Translations under genes and position numbers: made by a program
Origin: Lampris incognitus
Taxonomy: Eukaryota > Chordata > Actinopteri > Lampriformes > Lampridae
DNA: 64,000 nt
Direction: 5' to 3'
Assembly (NCBI RefSeq): GCF_029633865.1
Contig: NC_079212.1
Coordinates: forward strand, 98,814,948 to 98,878,947
Shown: one piece after another, positions 1-9,745 of the stretch
Layout: each line of letters begins with the position of its first letter
Numbering within the stretch: position 1 is the first letter of the stretch
Notes under the pieces: generated by a model
What the model was told of the DNA's origin: nothing
The model's database searches: none
Seen by the model: only the letters and a program-made list of their open reading frames with translations

Positions 1-123
1 TTTTGCAGTTCTACGTACGTAAAAGGGGCCGCCTACGTGCTTGTAAGCCAGCGTGATTGGGTGGGCCTGGGCTTGAAATGGGTGGGCCTGTGACAGGCCA
101 GGTCCACCCGTGGTTGCGCCCCT

Positions 124-274
124 GATTCGGGGGGGGGCAGTCTGGGAGACCGTCGCCACAGCCGGGACGCGAACCCGTGTCTCCCACTCCGCAAGCGACA
201 ACGTTAACCAGTCGACTAAAGGGTCCGACCCGTTAGTCAAGGACCAACGTGTCTACTTATCCATGCACGTTACA
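124..274 (-). repeat. tRNA-derived SINE, family D, copy 1
   Basis: Read on the minus strand it starts with a TGTAACGTGCATGGATAAG-type head, then a tRNA-like A-box region (TAGTCGACTGGTT) and a B-box (GGTTCGCGTCCC), and ends in a C-rich run next to GAATTCG. The same arrangement recurs at 296-446, 568-701 and 7305-7455, with a 5' fragment at 20343-20380. The tRNA-like promoter boxes and interspersed recurrence support a SINE. I cannot assign a named family. Confidence 0.65.
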
Positions 275-295
275 GTATAAATGGTGACTTTGTGT

Positions 296-446
296 AGCGA
301 ATTCGGGGGGGGGGCAGCCAGGAACCACCACAGCCGGAACCCGAACTCGTGTCTCCCGCACCACGGGTGACTACGTTAACCAGTTGACTAAAGCGTCCCA
401 CCCGTTCGCCAAGGGCTAGCAAGTCTAGTCATTCGCGCACGTGACA
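296..446 (-). repeat. tRNA-derived SINE, family D, copy 2
   Basis: Second minus-strand copy of the element at 124-274, sharing the GCGAATTCGGGG end, the B-box complement (GAACTCGTGTCTCCC) and the GACTAAAG A-box segment. It is more diverged, and its head reads GCGCACGTGACA rather than the canonical GCACGTTACA. Confidence 0.6.
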
Positions 447-567
447 CTACCCTCCTCCTTCGGGAGGCTCGTCCCCGCGCTTCAACATAGCAGCTCCCTC
501 ACGCATCTGGGCGCACGCACTTCCGATGGCCTCACGGTCTCGCCATCCCACTTCTGACACCAGTGTA

Positions 568-701
568 GCGAATTCGGGGGGGGGGCAGGGGGGGCAGCCG
601 GGACGCGAACCCGTGTCTCCCGCGACTGCGTTAACCAGTCGACTTAAGGGTCCGACCCGTTAGCCAAGGGCTAGCGATTCTAGTCATTCGTGTACGTTAC
701 A
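568..701 (-). repeat. tRNA-derived SINE, family D, copy 3
   Basis: Third minus-strand copy in the first 700 bases, with the G-rich tail, B-box complement (CGCGAACCCGTGTCTCCC) and the GTACGTTACA head. It lacks part of the middle region. Three copies in the same orientation within 580 bases suggest local duplication or repeated insertion near one another. Confidence 0.6.
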
Positions 702-2200
702 TTTGCGCCTAGAGCACAGTAGGTAGGCTCAATGTCCTCCTTGATGTCGTCAAGTAGAGCGAGAATTGTCAGACCTGGCAACCTGCATCTGCGAAGGATT
801 TTGGTCTCAGATCAATCAAAAGGTGATACTCCCCTTCGAAATATCAGGTCATGAGCACGCCTGGCAGGACGACGCCTTCGCCCGGCTACAACCACTGCTG
901 TGCTGCCATGGTCACTGGAAAGTCTGGGCGTCAGTTCCCACCAGCTCTCTGAAGACGTTAACAATGTTCACTCTAACTGCACCTGGCTGCCAGAGCTGCT
1001 GTTGGCAACTGAACTTTTTTTGCAATGAGTCTCATAGAAATAGACCAATTTTGCAGCAGCTCTATGCGTATTAACTAACTTAAACACGTGCAAACAGCAC
1101 CGGAGCACCAAGACGCGATTTGCCTGGCAGCGCAGTGAGGGGTGCATTTCACCCTTTCCGGGCGCTGTGAGAATTACACGGTTTCTTTTTTTGTCTTATT
1201 TGTGCCGGTTTTGCGGCCACAAAAGCCACACAATCCTCTGTGAATTCGCCGGTGAGCGTTTTGTCAGAGTGATTGTTATTTGGGGTGTGCTCTCTCCCTC
1301 GTGCCTCTCAGCGCTCGGCTGACCAATCGTGTAACTTCAGTGACGTCATTGGTCACCTGATCCAGAGGCCCAGTCGTGTCAAACATGATCACTCAGTCAG
1401 TCAAAAACATGATCCCTCAGTCAGTCACGCTAACGTGGTTGCTCAGGCATACGCCCCAATGTCGGCGTTGTCAGTAAATCTTTTCTCAAACAGCACAGAA
1501 CATTTCTTATTCGGTCCATTTAAAAAAAACCAACCCAGAAACAGTTTAAACTCACCGAGGTTAAACCCTTCATCTCGACAAAGACTAGCTCTGCATCATC
1601 GATCTGCCGGTTCACTAGCTCCTATTTGCTGGTCTTTAGTATTTGAAGCTTATTATTTTATTTTTGCTATTCTGGAAATTGGCTCTGGGTAAGAGTCAGC
1701 TAAAAGAATGAAATGCCAATTGCATATGAGATTGGAAAAAAGACTGAACAATTGACAATAATGCTATGTTGTGTTAACACGATTTTTTTAGCTGCTCCAC
1801 CGGTGCCTAAAATGGGAAAGGTTAAAGGCTCTACATCAGGAGCCTACATTCAATGAGATAACATACACTGAAAAAAGAAAAAAAGCTCCCTCCTTTATAC
1901 TGATGTTGGAGGTGTCGCAGTGGTGTCTTTTCAGTCGGCTCTGGGATGAAGTCGCTATACCGGCGTCCCTCACCATGAGTAAAACCTGTGCTATGCGGTC
2001 TGGAAGCCACGTGTTGCCCTGCTTGCTTTAAAGAAGTTCAACCAAAAACCTTCCCCCCACGAAATCCACCCTTTTCCGAATCCTATTCAACTTTTCCAGC
2101 TGTCCTAATGATGAAGATGAAACAACCAGGCAAGCAGGCTGGCCATGGACTGCTCAACTCAGAAATAGCCTTGACATTTTTTGTATCACTTGGACAAGTC
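702..2200. other. No gene recognised
   Basis: Short open frames here (for example 766-1074 and 1273-1692) show no recognisable domain or composition typical of coding exons. One detail is a short direct duplication of an AAACATGATC(A/C)CTCAGTCAGTC unit at about 1382-1430. Otherwise this is unassigned sequence. Confidence 0.5.
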
Positions 2201-3170
2201 GTATGTTCTCAGCACACACACACACACACACAAACACACAGCAGGCACCGCGTTCTCTTCTTCTCTCTACCTAGTTTTGCTCTCCTTCTATCACATCCCC
2301 TTCTTTCTGACACCACTTTGTGTGTGTTCACCTCCCCCCAAACACACACTTCAAGTGCACCAGTACCTGCCCTGCTGAGAGACCTCCCATTAGAGGCTGT
2401 CAGCCGTCCCGTTATATCAGGCGTTAAAGCGGAGTCCATCCAAGTCCAGCATGGTGGAAGGGAGGGGTGATGTGTAAGGAATCACTAATTGAAAGAGTCT
2501 GGGTGAGGTCCTGTTGAGAAGGGATCCCTGGTGTCTGCGTATGGGTGTGCATATGTATATGCTATTTGTATTTGTGTGTGTGTGAGAAAGAGAGAGAGCG
2601 AGAGAGAGAGTGAAAAGGTGTCATGTCCGCGTGACTATCTGTGCTTGCGTGTGCGTGAGTCCTGTGTACATTATGAGTTTGATTCTGGACGTCAGTGGAG
2701 ATGGAAAGGTGTTTCTATGAGCACTTCGGCTGTGCCACTGCATGTGAGCATAGCAGCAGCGTGTGTATAGGTTTGTGTGTATATTTTGGATGTACGTGAA
2801 TTGAGGCTTATGTACGTACGTATATTCATCCCTAGATGTGTGTGTCTGTATTAGTGTGTGTGTGTTGTGAGGGCTCACCTAGAAGGAAGCCATTGGGAGT
2901 AGTCCTGAACTCCCAATACTACCAGGCCTACCTCAGGCAGATCTGGAGAGAGCTGCTGACGGCCATATCCAATTAACCACCAGCTGCAGCTAGTCTGCAA
3001 TCACTCAACACTAGCCCAAAAAGCCAACACTTTGGGGAGAGAGGGCGTACAGTGGAGGGGAGAAATGTGAGTACAGCTTATTGAAAAAGGAGCCGTGGGT
3101 TTTTGACCATATTCTCTGACAGGCATTGGAGGAAGAGTGAGCGCGGCAATTAGACGGCAGAGTGAGAGAC
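2201..3170. other. Simple-sequence-rich DNA, no gene
   Basis: Contains a CA array at about 2213-2241, a GA/GT-rich stretch at 2570-2620 and degenerate TGTG-rich DNA to about 2870. The open frames here are artefacts of repeat composition. The sequence just before 3171 may still belong to the 5' LTR of the next element, but it has no counterpart at the 3' end. Confidence 0.5.
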
Positions 3171-3405
3171 GACAACGGATGAATGGCGAAGATGTCTTGG
3201 TACCTTGTTTCTCTCTTGTGCCCCCCCTCTCCTTTTTGTCTTCCAGAGCGACTCCTGTTAAGTCTCCCAGCACACCGTAAAGAAGGACCCGAACCAGGAA
3301 GAACCTCAGTTTGGTTCAGCCCAATCGATTAATTAATAAAGTGTATTTGAGTTCTGCAACACTAGTTTGTCCCCGTCTAGTGTTTTTCCCAGACCGGGAG
3401 CCTAC
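3171..3405 (+). repeat. 5' LTR of gypsy relic 1
   Basis: Matches 6249-6496 along its length, including GACAACGGATGAA at the start, a GGTACCTTGTTTC block, AGTAAAGTGTATTTGAG or its AATAAAG variant, CACTAGTTTGTCCCCGTC and CCCAGAC(C/T)GGGAGCC at the end. The AATAAAG just upstream of the shared end is a likely polyadenylation signal. The exact 5' limit is uncertain because the LTRs diverge there. TGGTGGAGAATG right after the LTR is the likely primer-site region. Confidence 0.7.
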
Positions 3406-3456
3406 TTATGGTGGAGAATGCAGGCGCTTTAATTGTCGCAACTGCCCGAAATAGAA

Positions 3457-4220
3457 ATGGAAGCAGCCCTTGCAGAACTTTTAAAGAGCCAAGCCACCCT
3501 GCCCACGGCTGTGCAACAACTATCCCAGCAGGGCCAATTCTCAGGATAGAACCCCCACACCCAGAGAGGTACTAACTAAACTGACAGCTGATGTAGAGCC
3601 CTACCTGGAGATACTGAGAGGACTACAGACCATGCAGGGGGGCCACAGGCAGAGTGGGGAGCGAACCCTAGCCCCATTCTTAAACAGAGAAGCTCAACGA
3701 GCCTGTCAGGACCTGACCCCCATGCAGGCCAGTTCTTATCGCACCCCGAAGACCATCCTGTCCAGGTATGGATACAGTCTGCCAGCTTGAGCACAAAGGT
3801 TTCGTTCGTGGAGTTATGACCCTACCCAGGCCACCCGTGCTCATATCGCATCTCTCTGCCACCTAATGCAAAGTTGACTGATAGATGGGGATGGGCCCTC
3901 CGCAATGGAGCGAGTGGTCTGGGACCAATGCATCCGAGCCCTACCACACTACACCAAGAAGTATGCTGCCCAGACCAGCCCCCAGGGGGTATATCACCTG
4001 GTGAACCTTCTGGAAAATCATCAGGTAAGGAGATGATGCAGCCAACCAGAGAGTAATGAGTGAAAGGGAGGGGCAGTGTGGGCTGGTACCAAACAGACAG
4101 GCCTGAAAGAGAGAGGTTCCAGAGGATGCTGACCGGGGGGATCCCTACCCAAAGAAGACCAGCCAGTGAGAGAGATGAGAGGAGGTGTTATACATGTGAA
4201 AAAGAAAACCACTGTTTCTT
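3457..4220 (+). pseudogene. gag remnant of gypsy relic 1
   Basis: Begins at an ATG in a frame reading MEAALAELLKSQATLP and decays through several frameshifts and stops. Segments such as MQGGHRQSGE, FLNREAQRACQDL and MERVVWDQCIRALP fall in shifting frames but keep the order expected of a capsid-like gag region of fish gypsy elements. A partial zinc knuckle (CYTCEKENHCFF) follows near 4190. It cannot encode a functional Gag. Confidence 0.55.
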
Positions 4221-4398
4221 TGAAATGTAGCAGAACAATAACCTTTTTAATATTGACAGACATTTTTCTTATATTTTGCTCTTTTGCATGGACCATTAAT
4301 GTGGATAATGAAGATGAGGACTGTCTTCTCACTCAGCCACCCCAACCTGCCCTTATGTCACCTCCTGCTAGGAGCATGAAGACATGAAGGCCCTGCAT

Positions 4399-4620
4399 AT
4401 CCCTGTACAGGCACAGGGAAGAGACACCAAGGGCCTACTAGAGTCCGGCAGCAAAGTAACCCTTGTCAGACCAGAGTAGGCAGGAGAACCTATGTCAGGT
4501 GAGGATATTCTGTGTAGATAGTGGACTTACCCACTAACCTCTGTGTACCTTCAGACCACCCAAGGGCAGACAACCTTGCCAGCCAGAGTGGTCGACAAGG
4601 TCCCAGTTCCTGTGTTAATT
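4399..4620 (+). pseudogene. Retroviral-type aspartic protease remnant
   Basis: A short stretch reads KGLLESGSKVTLVRPE, which matches the active-site context LLDSGS of retroelement proteases, followed further on by PARVVDKVPVPVLIGTD. The catalytic Asp is replaced by Glu (codon GAG at about 4441) and stops interrupt the frame, so the enzyme is dead. It sits between gag and integrase remnants of the same element. Confidence 0.55.
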
Positions 4621-5079
4621 GGTACAGACTAATCTCTTTTCCCCCAACTCTGGAAAAAGCCATCCGGGGGTGGTGTAAACACTATGCGCCAAAAGAGGAA
4701 GAGAAGATGCACCATGGCTCAATTGTGTGCTGTAGTACTGCCTACCAACCACCAGGAAAGCTCTAACCACTCTGAAAGGGATTCAGAGTGCAACCTCCCT
4801 CCAGAAGACACCACGGAGTCAGCTGAAGAGGGGGCTGAGCAGCCTCTGAGATCAGAGGAGGTTTCTCAGTATTTCCCTCACAGAACAAGGTCGGTTTACC
4901 ACACTCTAACTCCAGGATCCAAATCTGGCCCAAGCGCAGAGAGATGGGGTCCTCCAACCTGGGGTGCGTGAACTCAAATATCCTCATTTTGTGCGATAAA
5001 ACAGTTTGCTGTATAGGATACAAAAAGTGCGACTGACTGTAGTTAACCAGTTACTTGTACCCAGTACCTATATTTCTAA

Positions 5080-5790
5080 GGTCCTGTATCTCACTCATAC
5101 TCACCTATTTGAGGCCCCAGAAAACCTACGAGCGGGTCATGGCAAGTTTCTACTTGCCGGGAGTCAAACGGGAAGTCAATGAATACTGTCGATACTGTAC
5201 TGAATTCCAGCTAACCGCCACCACGATATCAGCACCTGGACCGTTGGTACCCCTACCTACAATTGAAATCCCATCAGCAGGTTAGCCATGGACATTGTGG
5301 GCCCCTTGCTGAAATCAGCACAAGGTCACCACTATATCCTGGTGATCCTAGACTGCTGCAACCCGGTACCCAGAGGCCGTACCATTGCGGTTGCGGTATT
5401 TAAACTTTGAGGTTGTGCTTTATGTCAAAGGTAATGGAAGTGATGTCCAAACTGATTAAGGTTAAATGGCGGAGAACATTGGTTTACCACCCACAGACTG
5501 GTGGATTGGTAGAAAGAATTAATAGAACAATAAAGGGGATGTTGAGGAAGATAATAGACATAGATGGGAAACATTGGGATGAGTTGTTAGCATATATATT
5601 ATTCTCTATCCGACAGGTACCCCAGAGCTGTACAGGCTTCTCACCCTTCGAGATGCTACATAGCCAGCAACCCAGAGGCCTACTAGACATAACCAAGGAG
5701 ATGTGGGAACAGCAGCCCTCACCCTGGCCTACTAGAACTAACCAAGGAGATGTGGGAAAAGCAGCTGTCATCCCACCATTCCGAGATTGA
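5080..5790 (+). pseudogene. Integrase remnant of gypsy relic 1
   Basis: The first part (to 5285) reads YERVMASFYLPGVKREV then CRYC, the second half of an HHCC zinc motif. Around 5287-5345 the frame reads MDIVGPLLKSAQ, holding the first catalytic Asp. The part from 5407 reads YHPQTGGLVERINRTIKG with the catalytic Glu, and FSPFEMLHSQQPRGLLD beyond it. The segment with the second catalytic Asp is missing between about 5380 and 5430. A TRTNQGDVGK duplication follows at 5728-5770. This is unambiguous retroelement integrase, inactive. Confidence 0.75.
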
Positions 5791-5849
5791 GCATATCGAC
5801 CAGATGCAAAAGCCCATGGCACAGTTCTAATGGCACAGGTCTGGCCAAT

Positions 5850-6248
5850 GTTGAGAAAACACATGAAGAAAGCCCAGGAGGGGCTGGCACGGAAATATAA
5901 TCAAGGCGCCCGGATCAGGGAATTCCATCCAGGTGAAAGTGCTAATACTGGTCCCTATCCACCAAGTGTAAATTCTTAGCGAGAGCTACAAAGTAAGCCA
6001 TCCGGGGCTGTGCAAGGCCCACCATATATATCATGTGAAACCTCATGAAGAAGTGGTATGACCCAGACCCAGCCCCCGCAGCAGCCCTGATGGCCCAAAA
6101 TCCAAACCTGACACCGGAGCCTATTCCCATGGGAGACCAACTCTCTTCAAATCAAGAGCAAGACCAGAGGGAGTTGATGGGGCAAATCCAAGATGTGTTC
6201 TCCAACCAGCTAGGTAGGACCACAGTAATACAGCATATGGATGAACAC
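5850..6248 (+). pseudogene. Integrase C-terminal tail joined to an RT-start-like segment
   Basis: The translation includes HVKPHEEVV and WYDPDPAPAAALMAQNP (integrase C-terminal region of this gypsy group), then QDVFSNQLGRTTVIQHMDEHG, which resembles the segment just ahead of the reverse transcriptase core in gypsy Pol. The 3' LTR follows immediately. RT appears to have followed integrase in the ancestor and been deleted, unless rearrangement produced this order. Confidence 0.5.
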
Positions 6249-6496
6249 GGACAACGGATGAACAACAAAGATGGCTTGGTACCTTGTTTCCCTCTTGTGT
6301 CACACCCCCTATTCTTTCTGTTTTCCAGGGTGACCCCTGTTAAATCTCCCAACGCACCATAAAGGACCGCAACCTGGAAGAACCTCAGTTCGATGCAACC
6401 CCACTCCCTACCCCACTGTTTAATTAGTAAAGTGTATTTGAGCTCTGCAACACTAGTTTGTCCCCGTCTAGTGTTCTTCCCAGACTGGGAGCCCAC
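6249..6496 (+). repeat. 3' LTR of gypsy relic 1
   Basis: Direct repeat of 3171-3405 with scattered substitutions and indels. It keeps the GGTACCTTGTTTCCCTC block, AGTAAAGTGTATTTGAG and the end CCCAGACTGGGAGCCCAC. The clear divergence from the 5' copy marks an old insertion. Confidence 0.7.
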
Positions 6497-7023
6497 AGTG
6501 CATGTGTGTGTATTGGTGTAGCTTTCTGCCTCTATCTGTCTGAGTGTGGACAGAGGACAATGCTGCAATAAATTATTAACTTGTCTTTTTAACCTGACTT
6601 CTCTGATGATATTCAGCATGACTCACCATTACAATGTGTGTATTTTTACATGTCCTTGTTAATTCTGACAGAAATATGTGGTAGTAAAGTGTGTGTGTGT
6701 GTTTGAGTGAATATGTGTTTGAGTGAATGTGTGTAAGTAATGTTTCTAGGACAGACAGGAGGTTTGTGTTATTAGGCCTGTCCTTAATCAGGAAGGAGAC
6801 TGAAAGGTGTGCCTGTCTCTGTCTAAATGTGCTCATTGGGACAGGACAAGAGATCTGTATGCTTTTATCCAAATATGGGGTGCCATTCAGGAAAAGTCCT
6901 TTGAATTGTGGGATCATACATTAATTTAATTAACCATAGGGTTAACTGGCATATATATTGACTGCCCTATGTATCAGTTTGCTGGTTTATAGTATATTGG
7001 TTTATTGACTTGGTATTGGCTTG
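6497..7023. other. AT- and GT-rich DNA, no gene
   Basis: No coding signal. From about 6950 it becomes a degenerate TTGGTTTGCTGG/TATATTGG-rich stretch that continues into the direct repeat starting at 7024. Confidence 0.45.
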
Positions 7024-7154
7024 TATACATTGGTTTGCTGGCTTATATTGGTTTTCTAACTGTTATATTGATTTACTGTCACAAAATACCAGTTTGTCTT
7101 TATTAGCAGGCTGACTAATCTATCAATTTATAAGCATATTCATTGGTTTGCTTG
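7024..7154 (+). repeat. Direct repeat of about 130 bp, copy 1
   Basis: Closely matches 7511-7637: both begin TATACATTGGTTTGCTGGCTT, continue through TTGATTTACTG, ATACCAGTTTG and TATAAGCATATTCA, and end GGTTTGCTTG. Two SINE-derived insertions lie between the copies. Both copies sit in a longer AT-rich region built from related TTGGTTTGCTGG motifs, so this is probably a decayed long-unit tandem array. Confidence 0.7.
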
Positions 7155-7162
7155 CCTATTCC

Positions 7163-7265
7163 ATCCATCCATTATCCAAGCCGCTTATCCTGCTCTCAGC
7201 CTATCCCAGCAACCACTGGGCAGCAGGCGGGGAGACACCCTGGACAGGCCCGGCCATCACAGGGC
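7163..7265 (-). repeat. SINE family A, 3' tail fragment
   Basis: Read on the minus strand it gives the GGCCGGGCCTGTCCAGGGTG to GCAGGATAAGCGGCTTGG to (ATGG)n tail seen in the longer family A copy at 15498-15625. Only the 3' end is present, as expected for a 5'-truncated insertion. Confidence 0.6.
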
Positions 7266-7304
7266 TTGCTTGCATATATATTGGATTATTTGTTAATATT
7301 TTAG

Positions 7305-7455
7305 CGAATTCGGGGGACAACGCAACCACAGGAACTGCCGCGGCCCGGAAGCGAACCCGTATCGCCCGCACCGCAGGAGAAATCGCTAACCGCTCGACTA
7401 AAGGGTCAGACTCGCCAGCCAGCGGCCAGCGTGTCTTCTTATCCATGCACGTTAC
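7305..7455 (-). repeat. tRNA-derived SINE, family D, copy 4
   Basis: Minus-strand copy with the best preserved promoter boxes: head TGTAACGTGCATGGATAAG, A-box-like TAGTCGAGCGGTTAGCG and B-box GGTTCGCTTCC, ending at GCGAATTC. Its head matches the short fragment at 20343-20380. Confidence 0.65.
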
Positions 7456-7510
7456 AATATATTGGTTTGCTGGATTACATATTGGTTTTGCTAGTTTATA
7501 TGTTGGTTTC

Positions 7511-7637
7511 TATACATTGGTTTGCTGGCTTTAATTGGTTTTCTAACTTTTATATTGATTTACTGGCACATAATACCAGTTTGCCTTTATTAGCTGGCTG
7601 ACGTGTCGATATATAAGCATATTCAATGGTTTGCTTG
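7511..7637 (+). repeat. Direct repeat of about 130 bp, copy 2
   Basis: Second copy of 7024-7154, offset by about 487 bp. Differences are scattered substitutions and small indels. Confidence 0.7.
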
Positions 7638-7941
7638 TATATATTGTATTATTAATATAGGTTTGTAGGCAATGGTTTGCTGGCTTACATATTGGTTTTG
7701 CTAGCTAATATGTTGTTTTGTATATAACGCTTAGTTGATGCATATATTGGTTTGACTTTGCTAGTTTGGTTTGGCTGGTATAAAAAAATGCTACAGAAAT
7801 TCTCGCGATGTGGAAGTGCAACGCCCATCACCGAATCAAATATTTAAATATTTAGACCCTTTTACGGTTGGTAAACAGTGATCACGTGATTTTGCCGCCA
7901 AAATGCGCGCATACTATGCGTGATGTAGGTCATAAAAGGGT

Positions 7942-8270
7942 TTCTCCGGGGAGGGCTGCAGACTACCACGTCTCCTCCGATACATGTGGAGTCGCCAGCT
8001 GTTTCTTTTCACCTGACAGTGAGGAGTTTCACTAGGGGGACGTAGCACGTGGGAGGATCACGCTATTCCCCTCAGTTCTCCCTCCCCCCCTGAACAGGCG
8101 CCCCGACCGACCAGAGGAGGCGCTAGTGCAGCGACCAGGACGCATACCCACATCCGGCTTCCCACCCGCAGACAAGGCCAATTGTGTCTGTAGAGACGCC
8201 CGACCAAGCCGGTGGTAACACGGGGATTCGAATCCGACATCCCTGTGCTGGTAGGCAACGGAATAGACTG
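7942..8270 (-). repeat. tRNA-derived SINE, family B, copy 1
   Basis: On the minus strand it reads from a tRNA-like head with B-box GGATTCGAATCC-type sequence, through CCGGCTTGGTCGGGCGTCTC, GTCGCTGCACTAGCGCCTCC and GGCGACTCCACATGTATCGG, to CTGCAGCCCTCCCCGG. The same order is found at 9746-10186 and 45305-45665 on the plus strand. Open frames inside it are not genes. Confidence 0.7.
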
Positions 8271-8639
8271 CTACCTATTTATTACTGCTCCTTTCGGCTG
8301 CTCCCGAATGCCCCAAAAAACGAAGCATTGATAAATAGACTTGCAGATGCCATTTACTGCACTCGGATCGGGAAGTAGCATGGATGTTTAGAAATCGCCA
8401 CGTTCTTCCAGCCTCGGCAGTAGGACCCGGCCTCAGCCCACACCTTAGACCAGCCGGAACCAACCGAGAGGACGGAAGAGCCTCCAGACTATGGAGACCT
8501 TTTCAGCTAAATAGCTCCACGTAAGGTTACATTTATAGTGTCTAATAAAAGCCGACCAACATTTTCACTCTATGCGCTGACTTTTTTTTCTCCCTCCTGT
8601 CTTCTATTTATAGGAAGGGTAGGGAATTGGGTGTTTGAG

Positions 8640-8643
<4 letters not shown>

Positions 8644-8673
<30 letters not shown>
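8644..8673. repeat. (GT)n microsatellite
   Basis: About 15 uninterrupted GT units within otherwise unassigned AT-rich sequence. Confidence 0.9.
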
Positions 8674-8674
<1 letters not shown>

Positions 8675-8878
8675 CTGTGGTTGTTAAAATGGGGAAAAAG
8701 AAAAAAAATATTCTAAAAAAAAAGGAAAAGCCGACAACATTAACCAGTTTGTATGTAGCGTCAGAATTCGCTCTAATTGGTGTTGTTTACTAACTAGTTT
8801 GCAGTAGAGAATTGGTTTAACGTTTTCTACTTGTGCTGATCTCGAACATTAAAATGCATAAATCCTGTAAAAGATTTT

Positions 8879-8893
8879 AAGAATGTGTAGTCT
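8879..8893 (+). repeat. Left target-site duplication of SINE family C copy 1
   Basis: AAGAATGTGTAGTCT here is repeated exactly at 9650-9664, on the other side of the SINE. A 15-bp duplication next to an A-rich tail is the signature of LINE-machinery insertion. Confidence 0.8.
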
Positions 8894-9649
8894 GTCGCTC
8901 TGGTGGCCGAGAGGAATAAACCGCTGTTCTTGCAATCCGTTCGTCAGGTGGATGGAAGGTTCGTATCCCAGACTCGCCGTAACCGGTCACGGCCAGAGCG
9001 TCCATGGGGTAAGGCGTTCATTAGGCCACGGTAGAGGCTAGTTCCCATCGATGCAGAGAACGGTCAACTGAGCATGCGCAAGTACTCGTTGCCTCCGTTG
9101 TTTGGATAGGTTAAGGTTAGGGTTAGGGCGGGGTTAGGATTAAAGTTAGCTAATCAGAGTAGGGGTGGGTCTTCCTAGAATCCTAGCGCCTGGATGCTAC
9201 GCGGGGTGTGTTGAGGCATGGTAGAGGCATTTCGCGCATGCTCAGTTGACCGTTCTCTACTCCATTTCCGTTCTCTGCATCAATGGGAACTAGCCTCTAC
9301 CATTAGGCCACCCTTGCCTGAGGGATAGTGGGTGTAGATCGGTGTCGTGTTCGGGGACTCGTCGTTCTTCAGCGACCCCTCTGGCCCATCTGGGCGCCCG
9401 CAGCCAAACAGCCGAAAGCATTCTCCCTACGTCTCCTTCGCGGCCTGAAGGTGATGCAATCCATGCGAGGCCTCAGCGTGTAGAATAGCGAGAGCAGCCG
9501 ACAAGGGTTTGAAGGAAGCTGGTGTTACGACTATCTCCTTCCTGTCGAAACGTGAGCCAGGGGAGATATTCGACAAGAGTTCCGGCCATATGCCATTGGG
9601 TTAATCAGGTGGGATAAGGGGAAAAAGTAGAAATAAATTTAGAAAAAAA
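8894..9649 (+). repeat. tRNA(Leu/Ser)-like SINE, family C, copy 1, carrying a MITE
   Basis: Starts GTCGCTCTGGTGGCCGAGAGG, an A-box context typical of Leu/Ser tRNAs, with a B-box-like GGTTCGTATCCC about 50 bp on. The body (GACTCGTCGTTCTTCAGCGA, TGAGCCAGGGGAGATATTCG, AATCAGGTGGGATAAGGGG) matches 52229-52693. Exact 15-bp target duplications flank it. A 272-bp insertion at 9030-9301 is absent from the second copy. Confidence 0.8.
9030..9301. mobile_element. 272-bp MITE with 10-bp target duplication
   Basis: Begins GGTAGAGGCTAGTTCCCAT and ends with its inverted complement ATGGGAACTAGCCTCTACC; the inverted repeats run about 34 bp and resume after a short insertion to include GCGCATGCTCAGTTGACCG. 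ATTAGGCCAC occurs at 9020-9029 and again at 9302-9311. The other family C SINE (near 52356-52372) has the uninterrupted sequence with one ATTAGGCCAC, giving a natural empty site. A 9-11 bp duplication is characteristic of Mutator-like elements and is also reported for the AcademH lineage. There is no coding capacity. Confidence 0.85.
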
Positions 9650-9731
9650 AAGAATGTGTAGTCTATCATTTTAGGGGCTCTTTTAAATCACTGTTTTTTT
9701 TCTCTAGCTCTTCAGCAACACGATTGCACTC

Positions 9732-9745
9732 AAGAGTGCCCCACG
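9732..9745 (+). repeat. Left target-site duplication of SINE family B copy 2
   Basis: AAGAGTGCCCCACG recurs exactly at 10187-10200, bracketing the SINE. Confidence 0.8.

Larger units (their letters stand above)
3171..6496 (+). mobile_element. Decayed Ty3/gypsy-type LTR retrotransposon (relic 1)
   Basis: Two diverged direct repeats (3171-3405 and 6249-6496) bracket degenerate gag, protease and integrase remnants, all on the plus strand. The remnants run gag (3457-4220), protease (4399-4620), integrase zinc region and core (5080-5790), integrase C-terminal part (5850-6080), then a short segment like the start of a gypsy reverse transcriptase (about 6180-6245), and then the 3' LTR. No RT or RNase H core is left. 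Many frameshifts and stops make it inactive. Its gene order is discussed in the findings. Confidence 0.75.

Noticed and set aside
5484..5864. Minus-strand 126-codon frame
   Set aside because: It is a shadow opposite the integrase remnant on the plus strand.
7024..7637. LTRs of a small retroelement
   Set aside because: Copies do not begin TG or end CA, have no flanking duplication, and the sequence between them is SINE-derived.
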